Source: Simmondsia chinensis (lineage: Eukaryota; Streptophyta; Magnoliopsida; Caryophyllales; Simmondsiaceae). Taken from it: 64,000 bases of DNA. Below, one piece after another: positions 10,340 to 20,879 of this stretch. Position 1 is the stretch's first letter. Each line of letters begins with the position of its first letter. The stretch spans positions 23,755,739-23,819,738 of the forward strand of contig JAGTTD010000010.1 in assembly GCA_018398585.1 (NCBI GenBank). The letters are read 5' to 3'. Under the pieces are notes generated by a model that searched no databases, was not told where the DNA came from, and was given only the letters and a program-made list of their open reading frames with translations. The position numbers and the translations under genes are program-made.

Positions 10340-11900
10340 ACATTGTGGCTGACGCACTTTCTAGACGTGCAGAAGAAGGGAGATCAGAAGACATAGAAGA
10401 GGCTATGTGTGCTGCAGTTAGTCAAGTAGTACCCCTGTGGATGGCTGAAGTAATTAAGTCTTATGAGCTTGATGATTTTGCCTAATCACACATTGTTCCT
10501 CACTGCATCCAGCCTCTGTCTGCAAGTCCTGATACCAGCGTGACTGTTAGTGAGGGAATAATTAGAATTAATGGCAAGATCTATGTGGCTAACAATAGTG
10601 AATTGAGGAAGCAAATTATTGCAGCATCTCATGATTCTCCATGGGGTGGACATTTTGGAATGGAGGGGACATATCAGAGGATCAAGCAATACTTTCAGTG
10701 GCCCAGGCTGAAGAAGCAAGTGCAAGATTTTGTGCAATAATGTGATACCTATCAAAAAATTAAGGTTGAACACACTCCTTATAAGGGGTTATTACAGCCT
10801 TTACCAGTTCCTGAGGGTTCTTGGACTCACATTAGTATGGACTTTATCGAGGGGCTACCCAAATCTGAAGGCAGGGAAATCATTTAGGTAGTAATTGATT
10901 ATTTTACTCGATAAGGGCACTTCATTGCACTCCATCACCCCATTACTGCTGAGAAACTTGCTAGAATATTTTTGGATCACATCTACAAGCTGCATGGACT
11001 TCCCCAAACAATAGTTTCAGATAGGGACAGGTTGTTTACAAGTAATTTTTGGCTTGAGTTGTTCTTGTTTCTTGGAACTACATTAGCTCTGAGTTCATTG
11101 TATCACCCTTAGTCAGATGGACAAACTGAGAGGGTAAACCAGTGTGTAGAGCAGTACTTGCGTGGAATGACATTCTCGCATCCCAAGTAGTGGCATAAAT
11201 GGATATCCGTTGTTGGGTATTGGTACAACAATCACTTTCATAGTTCCTTGGGAACTACTCCTTTTAAGGCCCTCTATGGGTATGATCCTCCTTCTCCCTT
11301 GCTCAATCAATGAGTGATTTCTCATGTACAAGGAGTTAATGATCTACTTCATCAAAGAGTTCAGCTAGCCCAGCAACTTAGGGACAATTTGCAGTTAGCC
11401 CAAGCCAGGATGAAATTCTATGCTGATAGGAAGAGGATTGATTGAAGCTTCAATGTTGGAGACTTGGTTTATCTTAAATTGTAGACTTACCGGCATAGTT
11501 CTGTGGCAATACGCAAGAACATTAAGTTGTGAGCTCAATTTTATGGTCCTTACAAGGTTATTGAAAGAATTGGTAAGGTAGCTTATAGATTGGAGCTTCC
11601 ACCCGATTGTTTAGTGCATCCTATCTTCCACGTTTCTTTACTGAAGAAGCAGATATTAGATAAAGCCAAAGAAGCAACAGGTATAGATCAGGGGGTAGCA
11701 GCCAGCTTACTGGCTGGAACTAATGGGCAACTGACATTAGAACCTGAAGTAATCCTAGGCAGAAGAGTGGTGCAGTAGCAGGGAGCCGATATTAAGCAAA
11801 TTTTAATCCAATGGACCAATCTGGGTCCTGCACAGGCAACATAGGAGGACTGCTGTTTCATTAAGTCCCAATTCCCTTCATTCCATTCTTGAGACAAGAA
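10340..11900 (+). pseudogene. Chromovirus 1 integrase with C-terminal chromodomain
   Basis: After ADALSRR the integrase zinc-binding region (HDSPWGGHFGMEGTYQRIKQ at about 10630-10689) is followed by CDTYQK, in which the second zinc Cys of the usual CxxCQ has become Tyr. The catalytic core shows SMDFIEGLPKSEGREI, VSDRDRLFT and a region ending SDGQTERVNQCVEQYL. The C-terminus has the GDLVYLKL and VAYRLELP blocks and then a chromodomain-like stretch (EVILGRRVVQ, ILIQWTNLGPAQAT, ending in FPSFHS). At least ten stops interrupt it. Chromodomains steer integration toward modified histones in chromatin; here that is only a fossil trait. Confidence 0.85.
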
Positions 11901-11920
11901 TGAGTTAGAGGGGAGGGTAT

Positions 11921-12216
11921 TGTCATGTCCCGGAATGTAATTGAATTTTGTATTTTTGGCGGGAAAGGTTGTTGAAGTTGTATTTGGTGTGCGGTTGTTG
12001 AGTCGGTTGGTTTGAGTTGTTGGTCTAGATTCAATGTTAGTTTCTTAATCTTGTAATAGCTATAAGCGGGTAGTTTGAGATGTAAGATTCATTCATTCAT
12101 AATAAAATTGAAATATCTTTAGATATTTGCTCTCTAATTCCTCATCCCCTTCCCTTCTTTCTCTCATCTTAATTCTCTCTCCTAGGTTAATATCAAGATC
12201 ATCTTGATGCTTAACA
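11921..12216 (+). repeat. 3' LTR of chromovirus 1, preceded by polypurine tract
   Basis: It is the partner of 6845-7140, 296 bp. The purine-rich AGAGGGGAGGGTAT at 11907-11920 is the plus-strand primer tract. GTGCA follows at 12217. Confidence 0.93.
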
Positions 12217-12221
12217 GTGCA

Positions 12222-13382
12222 TGGACAGGTGCCCACTTCTAGGGACAAGGCTTTGCCTCCAATAGCTCTTTATACTTATCACACTGGGGGGCAAGCTAAC
12301 CACCAATGTCCTCAAGATCAGAACTGAGGGATTGATTAAATCAAGGATGAGCCAATTGCCTACTAATGTTGGTGTGGTCTCAGGCATGCCATATAATCCA
12401 GGGTAAGTTGGAACATAATTCGCCAATGAAACACATGGCCAAAATGATCAAGGGGGCTACCCTATGTATAGGGGAAATAGCCATTCCCGCACTCGATCTT
12501 GATGAGAGCTTAGGGATATCCTACCGATCCCCCTCGAGATCCTCAACAACTTGGGGGGCAATGGTAGGCGCATAACCATGTGCCTAACCTACTCCTTGAG
12601 GACTAATTGGCCACCTTTATCAAACATCTGTGTGGTCCAAACCTCACGAGGGTCAATAGACCCTTGTATAGTAGACCATACCCTGACTATATTGAAAAGG
12701 ATTACAAATTTTCCTTAAGGATACAAATCCTTGAGTTTACCCTTTTCTATGGAGAGGGAATCGTGTCTGCCTCGAGCATTTAGCAAGCTTGAATTACCAA
12801 TGTAGAAAAGCGGAAAACAATCAGTATCTCAAACTCAAGCCGTTCACTAGTTCTTTAACAGGGACCACTTTTTAGTGGTACATTAGCCTACCACCTAATT
12901 CCCCTTACTGTTGGGATGACATGGCAAGGCAATTCTTGGCCCAGTTCCCAAGAATGAAACTAGTAACCTCCATCTCTGGCCTGGCTTCAATGAGACAAAG
13001 GCTAGGTGGATCAGTGGAGGACTACATTAACCAGTTCCAAAGAGCCAGGTTAAAATACACTGTAGCCCTTCCTAAAGTTGAATGTGCCAAGCTATCCTTA
13101 ACTGGATTGGATATTTAATTTAGGAAGAAATTTGAAGGCTCAAACTTCACGACACTTCTACAATTGGCAGAATTTGCTGCTAGATATGATGCTGTCTTAA
13201 AAGAAGAAAGCCCTATGAAAAATACCATGTATGGAACCTACATACACGACTTAATTGAAGAGGATGAAGATCCTCCTTACGAAACTGATGTTGCTGAGTA
13301 CGTTAAGGGATCTCTAATGATTTGTAATCCTTTGGTCAAAGAAGATATCAAGGCCAGGAAGTCATATCAATTTACACCCTAA
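12222..13382 (+). pseudogene. Tat gag, capsid part (first unit), fused to polypurine tract
   Basis: This is the continuation of gag after chromovirus 1. The capsid-like block is clear at 12921-13382: QFPRMKLVTSISGLASMRQR, GGSVEDYINQFQRARLKYTV, LTGLDI (stop at 13116), DPPYETDVAEYVKG. It parallels 22360-22700 in the second unit (MRQKPGESVEDYINRLKRAR, GLDIEFSKKFKGSNF, DPPYETDIAKYIKG). Shortly after this block the sequence passes to a polypurine tract (13385-13394) and the next LTR, so everything from nucleocapsid to INT is missing. This is a large internal deletion, leaving a gag-only unit. Confidence 0.72.
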
Positions 13383-13605
13383 TTCAGAGGGGGTTGGGAT
13401 GATGCCGTTTTGAGTAAAGTGCCACGCGGTTAGAACGTGAGGGCCTCCTCGAGGGAAGTCAGGCCTTTAAGTATTAAGATAATGGTGTCTCGAGCCTAGC
13501 ATCCTGAGAAGGTAATTACCCTTGACAAGGGGTTCAGCTACGTGAGGCTCAAGGTGGTTGAGGGGTGAAGTAAGCCCGAGCTTGAAGGGCTATTAGGAAG
13601 GCTAC

Positions 13606-14111
13606 TGTTATGCTTGTGATTGATCACTAACATAAACTAAGTAAAAGGTGATGATAGTTGAGAGTATGAGATGAGAACGAAGTGAATTGAGATGAGAAAT
13701 TAGAGAAATAGGGATGAGAAATAGAAGAGTTAGATGCGAGAGAGAAGGTTTGATCTCAAATTGAGATATTTGTTGATATTTCATTGAATGATTTGAAAAT
13801 TACACTCAACTACTACTTATAGGCAACAAGACAAGTAATACAATGAACAAGACACACTACTAACCGCCTTATTAGAAAAATATCTAGAATAACCAAAAAA
13901 TATCTTCTAACTAACTCTTAAAGCATTTTGGCGCCAACTTGCTCCAATTCAGATATTACCCGCAACACCTAACTAGAATTATACTTCTAACAGCCCACTT
14001 AGCAACAACCAGCAGTACCAATGACAGAACAACAATACCGCAGCAGTACACGAACACCATACAGCCACACATCCAACAATAGCTCAATCCTTGAATTCTC
14101 GGATCATAACA
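13606..14111 (-). mobile_element. Solo chromovirus-type LTR
   Basis: A 506-bp sequence with TGTTATG...CATAACA ends sits between exact GCTAC duplications (13601-13605, 14112-14116). On the minus strand it has the same 5' end as the LTR at 28222 (TGTTATGATC) and a TTCATTGAATGA-type block shared with chromovirus 2 LTRs, hence the orientation. No interior is present, so it is a solo LTR left by LTR-LTR recombination. Confidence 0.82.
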
Positions 14112-14254
14112 GCTACAAGATAGGTGGTTCTCATGCTCAAGGTAGTTATTTGGAGCGCAATTTCAGCTACTTGGGCATTAAGCTTAATCCAAGAGAGCAT
14201 GAGGCTTCTAGAGGGGACTTCCGCTAAGAATTTGGACATGGGCACCAAGGATTT

Positions 14255-14569
14255 TGTTATGGTCCAAGTAGAATCTAGGCTATAACCTAGGTGAGATAGA
14301 GGTTAGATGAGGAATGAAGTGAAAGGGAGATGAGAATAGGAGAGAATTAGAGATGAGAGAGAGAATACTCTTATTTATACTCTTATGTGATATAAACTTT
14401 CCGTTAAAAAAAAATACAAGATATAAACTTCAAACAATGAATCAAGACAAAAACTAAACACTTAGCAAAGAACTAGCCGCCAAAATGGACCAAGACTTAA
14501 CCACCAAAGACTAAATCTCAACTAACATTCCCGCCTAAAACCATTTGAACAGCTAAACACCTTCAGGAT
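14255..14569 (-). repeat. 3' LTR of chromovirus 2
   Basis: About 315 bp, partner of 19285-19632 with an internal deletion and a degraded inner end next to the polypurine tract (minus strand AAGGGGAGGGTAT, about 14568-14580). Confidence 0.85.
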
Positions 14570-14599
14570 ACCCTCCCCTTGAGCTCATTCTTGCCTCAA

Positions 14600-15900
14600 G
14601 AATAGAAGGAAGGGAATTGAGACTTCAAGAAACACCAATTCTCCCAAGATGCATTCTCTTTCCCCAAATTGTCCCACTGAACTAAGACCTGATCAACATC
14701 TGCTCCCTGCTGTTGCACGATCCTCTTATCAAGAATAGCCACTAGTTCCTACAGCACGTTTCCTTGAACTGAAGCCAGCAGCAGTTTTGTTGCACAAACT
14801 GACCCCTTAGCCACATGCTGCTTGAGCAAAGAGACATGGAACACGGGATGAACTAGACTATCCGAAGAAAGCTCAAGCCAGTAAGCCACCCTTCCAATCT
14901 TTTCCAAAAGCTTGTAAGATCCAAAACACTGAGTACACAACTTAATGTTCCTGCGCACTACCACATAATTCTGCCTGTAAGTCTGTAGCTTCAGGTACAC
15001 CAGGTCCCCAACTACAAAGCTTCTGTCAATTCTACCCTTATCAGCAAAATACTTCAATCGAGCTTGTGCAATCTGAAGATTATCTTTAAGCTGCTGGACT
15101 AGCTGTTTCCTCTTATTCATAATCCACATGAGAAGTTAATCCTTGACTTATCAAAGGTGACGGTGGATCATACCCATATAAGGCCTTAAATGGAGAAGTA
15201 CCCAAGAAGGCATGAGAATAAGTATTGTACCAATACTCCGTGAGTGTCAACCACCTGTTCTAGTTCTTAGGATGCAGAAATGTCATTCCTCGCAAATATT
15301 GTTCAATGCAATGATTCACTCTTTCGGTCTGTCCATCTGACTGAGGGTGATAAGAGGAACTTAAGGACATGGTGGTTCCTAACAACAAGAATAACTCACT
15401 CCAAAAGTTTCTAGTAAACAACCTATCCCAAGCTGAAGCAATCAATTCAGGAAGTCCATGTAACTTGTACACATGATCCAAGAAGAGCCTTGCTAACTTC
15501 TCAGCTAAAATAGGATGGGAGAGAGTAATGAAATGCCCAAACTTGGTGAAGCGATCGACAACCATCCAAATGATCTCTCTACCCTCGGATTTAGGCAAGC
15601 CTTTAATAAAATCCAAGCTGATATGTGTCCAAGCCCCTTCTGGAATAGTTAAAGGTTACAACAACAACCCCTTATAGGGATGTGGTCCACCTTAATATGC
15701 TGGCAAACCTCACACTGCAGGATATGTTCTTGCACTTCTTTCTTTAAACCTGGCCAATAAAAGTACTGCTGGACCCTATGATAAGTACCATCCCTGCAGG
15801 AATGCCCTCCCCAAGGAAAATCATGAGAAGCTTCCAAGATCTGTTTCTTGAGTCCTATGCTGTTGCCAAAGTAAACATTTCCCTTAACTCGCACAATGCT
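14600..15900 (-). pseudogene. Chromovirus 2 integrase and C-terminal region
   Basis: In minus-strand order: zinc-binding block with GGHSCRDGTYHRVQQYFYWP and CEVCQHIKVDH (15649-15894); catalytic core with MDFIKGLPKSEGREIIWMVV, HGLPELIASAWDRLFT and SSYHPQSDGQTERVNHCIEQ (15260-15616); C-terminal block VGDLVYLKLQTYRQN, YWLELSSDSLVHPVFHVSLL (14749-15129). The zinc Cys pair is intact. In SAWDR the usual S-D-R-D is altered, so a catalytic Asp is probably lost. The three blocks lie in different frames. A chromodomain is expected after 14749 but only traces remain. Confidence 0.85.
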
Positions 15901-16070
15901 TGTTTAACTATCACCTCAGCTTCTTCCTCTGCATTCTCTGGCTGAATCTAGCTGGGAATGACATACTTCTGAGCATACACATCATTCTTATATGACTTGA
16001 TGACTTCATTCGTCCATAGAGGGGCCACTTGAGTCACTGCAGCACAGGTAGCTTCCCTTACATCTTCCTC

Positions 16071-17474
16071 TTATCTCCTGGATAGAGCAACTTCCACTGG
16101 ATTTTCAGCCCCCTTCCTATATTCAATGGTATAATCTAGCCCAAGCATCTTGATGAGACCTTTTCTTTGCACTCTAGCAGAAATTCTTTGCTCAAGTAAA
16201 TACTTGAGACTTTGATGATTAGTCTTAATCACAAAATGGTGCCCTTCCAAGTAATGCCTCCACTTTTGCACAGCTAAAAGAATTGCCATGTACTCTTTTT
16301 CATAAATTGACAGCTTCTGGTTCTTGGGACCCAAGGCTTGACTGAGATAGACCAATGGCCTCCCATTTTGTGACAAAATTGCTCCAATCCCATTGCTACT
16401 TGCATCAGTTTCTAGCACAAAGGGAAGATCAAAGTTTGGCATCACCAGAACTGGGGTTGAAATCATGGATTTCCTAAGCTAATTGAAAGCTTCCCTTGCT
16501 GAATTATTCCAAAGAAAAGAGTCTTTCTTTAATTAATCTGTTAAAGGCTTTGCTATTAGTCCATATCCAGCTATGAATCTTCGATAATGACCAGTTAAAC
16601 CCAAGAATCCTCTCAATTGTTTAACTGACTTTGGTTCCGGCCAATCCTCCATGGCTTTGATCTTGTTGGGATCAGTTGCAACTCCCTTACCAATGACAAT
16701 ATGACCCAAATACTCCACTTGGCCCTTGGCAAAAGTACACTTAGATTGCTTGGCAAACAATTTATGTTGCCTTATGAACTGAAACACCATCTCCAAATGA
16801 ATTAAGTGCTCCTGCAGTGTATAGTTGTAAACCAAAATATCATTGAAGAACACTATCATAAACTTCCTCAAGTACGGCTTGAACATAGAGTTCATCAAAG
16901 CTTGAAATGTAGTAGGAGCATTGGATAGGCCAAAAGGCATCATAACAAATTCATAGTGGCCGTGGTGAGTTCTAAAAGCTGTCTTTGGAATGTCTTGCTC
17001 TTAAACTCGAATTTGCTAGTACCCGTACCTCAGGTGTAGCTTAGAATAATACCAAGGACCATGAAGTTCATCCAAAAGATCATCAATGATAGGTGTAGGA
17101 AACTTGTCCTTAACTGTCATTGTATTGAGCTACCGGTAGTCTATGCACATTCTAGAAGATCCATCCTTCATCTTTACCAATATTACAGGCGAGGAAAATG
17201 GACTATGACTATGTCTTATGAACTTTGCTTAAAGCAACTCCTCCACTTGCCTTTCTATCTCATTCTTTTTAGAATGAGGGTACTTGTAGAGCCGCAAATT
17301 CACTGGATTAGTTCCGTCTTTTAGAGGAATATCATGATCAAAACTCCTCCTTGGAGGTAACATAACAGGTTGCTCAAATAGGTCACTATATTTCTGCAAC
17401 AGAGAATCCAAGACGTCATCAAAATCATCTTGAGCCACTTCAGGAACAGTTGTGACGGAATAAAGCTGTCCCAC
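16071..17474 (-). pseudogene. Chromovirus 2 reverse transcriptase and RNase H
   Basis: RT starts near 17474 (LFEQPVMLPPRRSFDHDIPL, EIERQVEELL) and continues after stops with MMPFGLSNAPTTFQALMNSM and FFNDILVYN (16533-16943), VEYLGHIVIGKG and LRGFLGLTGHYRRF. The catalytic FFDD is FFND here, so the enzyme is dead independently of its stops. RNase H (16071-16466) has LETDASSNGIGAILSQ, SIYEKEYMAILLAVQKW and TNHQSLKYLLEQ (the usual TDH is TNH). Both changes are GAT to AAT, that is C-to-T on the opposite strand. Confidence 0.9.
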
Positions 17475-17639
17475 ACACTAATAAGCTCTCTTCTTGAGCA
17501 ACTTCTGCAGGCCTTGACCCTCCATCAACTGAAGTTATCCTTGCTCAACAATCCCCTTCAATTGAATCTATTCTCCATTCCTCTCAAAAGACACAGCAAG
17601 CTAAGCAAAATCAAAGAGAATGGGGCTAAAAGTTCTCAT

Positions 17640-18068
17640 CTAATCAACCCCCAATACCATGTCACAACTGCACAACCTCAGCACCCTAAAATCATACTCA
17701 AACTTATGCCCTTGCATCATCCAATTAAACCCCTTACACTTGGTATGAGTCAAGATGAAATTGCCATCAGCAACGGTGACAGATAAAGAATTGGTTTTAA
17801 TCAACTCTTGTCCCACATCTTTAACCACCTGAGGATCCACAAAGCTGTGTGTACTACCACTATCAGTAAGTATCAACAATTCCCTTTGTCCCACTCCCCC
17901 TTTGATCTGGATGGTGGTGTGAGCGCCGCTCCCTGTTAAGGCCTTCACCAAGATCTCCACAGAATTCTCCTCATCAAATTCTTTTTCCAATCCCACATTA
18001 TCTTCCATAGTCTCATTGACATCACCTGCTTCCTCATCTTCAGCAGCTTCAACCCTCGAAGCTACCAT
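17640..18068 (-). pseudogene. Chromovirus 2 aspartic protease
   Basis: 142 open residues. The N-terminus is acidic (EAAEDEEAGDVNETMED), then the active site ELLILTDSGSTHSFVDPQ with intact Asp-Ser-Gly, and LRLCSCDMVLGVD at the end. It corresponds to 8460-8800 of chromovirus 1. The zinc-knuckle and protease frames adjoin gag upstream in the same frame. Confidence 0.85.
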
Positions 18069-18107
18069 CAGATACTTGGCATCACACTTATACCCAAAGA
18101 AGTATCT

Positions 18108-19145
18108 CTAATTACACTTATAGCACAGCTTCTGAGGCTTCTTTTCATCATTAGTGCTTCCTATATTGAAGGCTTGAGAAGGTCTTGAAGAAATGTTTCT
18201 AGTGCCAATAGCCTTTCCTTTAGCAAAATAAAAAAGATTTATCACTGTGCTCTCCACCTTCCTAGCTTTGGAATAAGCTTGGGACAATTTTTCTGGTTTG
18301 AAAGCCTTCACCATGTGCTTGATCTTAGGCTTGAGCCCACTCACAAAACTAGAGACATAATACAACTCTGAAGCCTTTGGATAAACACTGAGCATGCAAG
18401 CTCTTAGTCCTTTAAAGCGCCTCATATAGTCCTTCACTGAAGAAACCTGAGTCACCTTGTTGAATTTATCCATTGCCTCACTCACATCTTCATCTCCAAA
18501 TCGATCACAAAGTTCAGTTGCAAATTCAATCCAAGATATTACTGGATTGCTTCGCGTCAAATTGTAATACCAAACCTCTAATTCACCACGCAAATAAACT
18601 GTAGCTAGCTCAACCTTTTCATGCTCTTCAATATTGTGAAAATGAAAGTATCTTTCACACTTCCTTACTCAAGAATGAGCCACTGTACCATCGAAAGGCT
18701 CTAAATCCACTCGAGGTTGTCTAAAATTGATGCTCCTCGAGCTAGAATTACCCTCACTGCTTTCATCAGGTGTTGGCCTCTGTTCTAAAGGCCTTTCTTG
18801 TTGGCTAGCATCAAGTGTTGGCCTTGGTACTGGTGGCCTTACTTGCTTGCTAGCAGGTTGAATTATAGGCTGCTGCTGCCTCTCAAATCTCTATTGGAAA
18901 TCGGACATCTGCTGCGAAATTTGTTGTGACATGTGCTGAGACTGTGTCTCAAATCTCTGCTTCATGTTCTGATGCATAGTTTGCATCATATTTTGCATCA
19001 TAGCCATCATTTGATCCCAGCGATCATTCTGATTAACTCCACCATCAGCAACAATAACTGTTGCAGCATAAGTAGGAGGATTTCCAGCTACATTGTTGGC
19101 CGCATTTTGAGCAGCATTGGCATGAGTTGTAGGTCCACCAGCCAT
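18108..19145 (-). pseudogene. Chromovirus 2 Gag
   Basis: Starts at 19145 (MAGGPTTHANAAQNAANN) with a Met/Gln-rich stretch (MMAMMQNMMQTMHQ), is interrupted between 18891 and 18593, then shows the capsid core (RGELEVWYYNLTRS, FGDEDVSEAMDKFN, RRFKGLRACMLSVYP, YYVSSFVSGLKPKIK) and the start of the knuckle (KLCYKCN, stop at 18108, followed by a YFFGYKC-like remnant: the His of the GHKC signature is apparently Tyr). Homologous to 7274-8400. Confidence 0.87.
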
Positions 19146-19284
19146 GTGATAGGATCGTCTATGTCTAGCCAGATTTTAGCTCAAACTCAATTTCAGCACG
19201 ATCAAGCCCGAGATCCGTGCAATTCGATCGAATTGAACTCAATTTGAATCCGATCAATCAAGAATGCAAGGCTCTGATACCAAA

Positions 19285-19632
19285 TGTTATAGTCCAAGTA
19301 GAATCTTGGCTATAACGTAGGTGAGATAGAGGTCAGATGAGAAATAAAGTGAAATGGAGATGAGAATAGAGAGAGAATTAGAGAATTAGAGATGAGAGAG
19401 AGAATATCTCAACAGAGATGTTATATTTCATTGAATGAATGAATCTTACAAAAACACTCTTATTTATACTCTTACAAGATATAAACTTCAAACAATGAAT
19501 CAAGACACAAACTAAACACTTAGCAAAGAACCGGCCGCCAAAATGGACCAGGACGTAACCTCCAAAGACCAAAGCTCAAGTAACATTCCCGCCTAAAACC
19601 ACTTGAACAGTTAACACCTTTGGGCTATGACA
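19285..19632 (-). repeat. 5' LTR of chromovirus 2, with primer site
   Basis: 348 bp; on minus it starts TGTCATAGCCC (19632) and ends ATAACA (19285). The tRNA-iMet primer site (minus TGGTATCAGAGCC) follows at 19270-19282. Confidence 0.92.
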
Positions 19633-20879
19633 GATTTCCCTCCAATACTAAATTTAGGGCGCGTTCATTGAAGATTTATGTGTGCTGAGGAAAGTTTAGT
19701 GGCCAGACGTGGGTGGAGTTAAAGGGAAAGAAGCAACAACCGTTATTTCTTGTTTTCTATAAAAAAAAAAAAAAAGCACTATGCGTCAGTGCAATATAGT
19801 ACACATATACTCTTTACAAAGCTTCTTCAAGTTTTCTTTTACAGCACGTTGAGCTTTTTCCTGACGAGTAGTGTGACTTAGCTAGACATAGCATAACGTA
19901 GATCTTTCTTGTACTTGCTTTCATAGTAATATAGTTCTCAGGCTTTATGTATGACTTTATAGTTTTAATCTGTTCCCACAAATCGGCTTGTTGAGAGTTG
20001 AGGCTTTAGTTTAAGTCATTGACAATCAAGGCTTGTCCCTTAATCGCATTGATCTTAACACTACTGTCACTGCTTGATAAGTCAGGTGAACTTAGGTTTG
20101 CCCCATTGATTAGGGCTTTGACGGCCAAGGCTTGTCCCTTAATTGTGTTGGTCCTAATCCAATGACCTGAATTTTGTTTGCTTTATTTTAATCTTATCTG
20201 ACCTAAACTCATTCGAGTTATTATAATTCAAGGATGCTAGGCTTAAAAACCTAATTGACTCAGGCTTGTAAGTGGACTGCTGTGCTCTGGGGTTTGTCTC
20301 CATCCCAATTCCTTACTTTTAAGTGTATGAGGCAAGGTTTTTGTGGGCCCTACTCCATCACCATAATTGTCGCTTGAGTTAGGTCCACATCCTTTTAATT
20401 TCATATCACAAAAATGCACAAAATATCCACAAAAACATTTAGCCAAAGTCTTCTTAATTGAAGCATAAGCAGAACTCATGGTATAACTGAAGTTAGATAC
20501 ACCAACATATCACATTCTTTTCTTCAAAAATGGTGTGTGGTTGAGGTCAAAGATGTGCGGTTCGTAATTAGGCTCACTTCCTGTCGCGTGAGTCCCACAT
20601 GCACGTTTGTTTTGTTTTCACATTTACGGTGACCACACAGACAAAAATTTGAAACAAATAGAGCAAACACACCTTTTCATGACCATAGTGGGAGGCTTGA
20701 AACAAGACTTTGTTGTCTTTAGCCCATCATAGATTACCAGCGCGTAATTGCCGGCCATTCACCAATGGTCAGGACTAGGAGGTCTAGTGCCCTCGAGCAT
20801 GAGGGGCCAGAAGGCTTCGCCTTGATTGGATCCCGCTTGAGCATCCTTAAAAACAAAGTCCCATATCTCTAAGGAATAA

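Larger units (their letters stand above)
6845..12216 (+). mobile_element. Full-length chromovirus (Ty3/gypsy), Reina-like size, decayed ORFs
   Basis: Two 296-bp LTRs (6845-7140, 11921-12216), each TGTCATGTCC to CTTAACA, are flanked by the 5-bp duplication GTGCA (6840-6844, 12217-12221). Between them are a tRNA-iMet primer site, gag, PR, RT, RNase H, INT, a chromodomain-like C-terminus and a polypurine tract. Total 5,372 bp. Short LTRs, compact size, the CX2C..GHKC knuckle and the chromodomain place it among plant chromoviruses; Reina is suggested by size only. I count about 11 LTR differences (about 4%). Every domain carries stops, so it is non-functional. It is inserted in Tat gag. Confidence 0.92.
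14255..19632 (-). mobile_element. Full-length chromovirus 2 (Ty3/gypsy), decayed
   Basis: LTRs at 19285-19632 (5') and 14255-14569 (3') are flanked by the 5-bp duplication GATTT (14250-14254, 19633-19637). On the minus strand the order is tRNA-iMet primer site, gag, PR, RT, RNase H, INT, C-terminal domain, polypurine tract. Size 5,378 bp, near chromovirus 1 (5,372), with matching domain order but clearly diverged sequence: a sister family. Its two LTRs differ by indels (a ~50-bp block is missing and an A-rich insert present in the 3' LTR), so it is older than chromovirus 1. Confidence 0.9.
13395..20671 (+). repeat. Middle Tat LTR, in three pieces
   Basis: The LTR starts TGGGATGATG after the purine tract CAGAGGGGGT. 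Its pieces are 13395-13605, 14117-14254 and 19638-20671 (about 1,383 bp together), matching the 1,361-bp right LTR. The gaps are a solo LTR (13606-14111) and chromovirus 2 (14255-19632). A 15-A run lies near 19760. It serves both as the end of the gag-only unit and the start of the second, longer unit. Confidence 0.78.
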
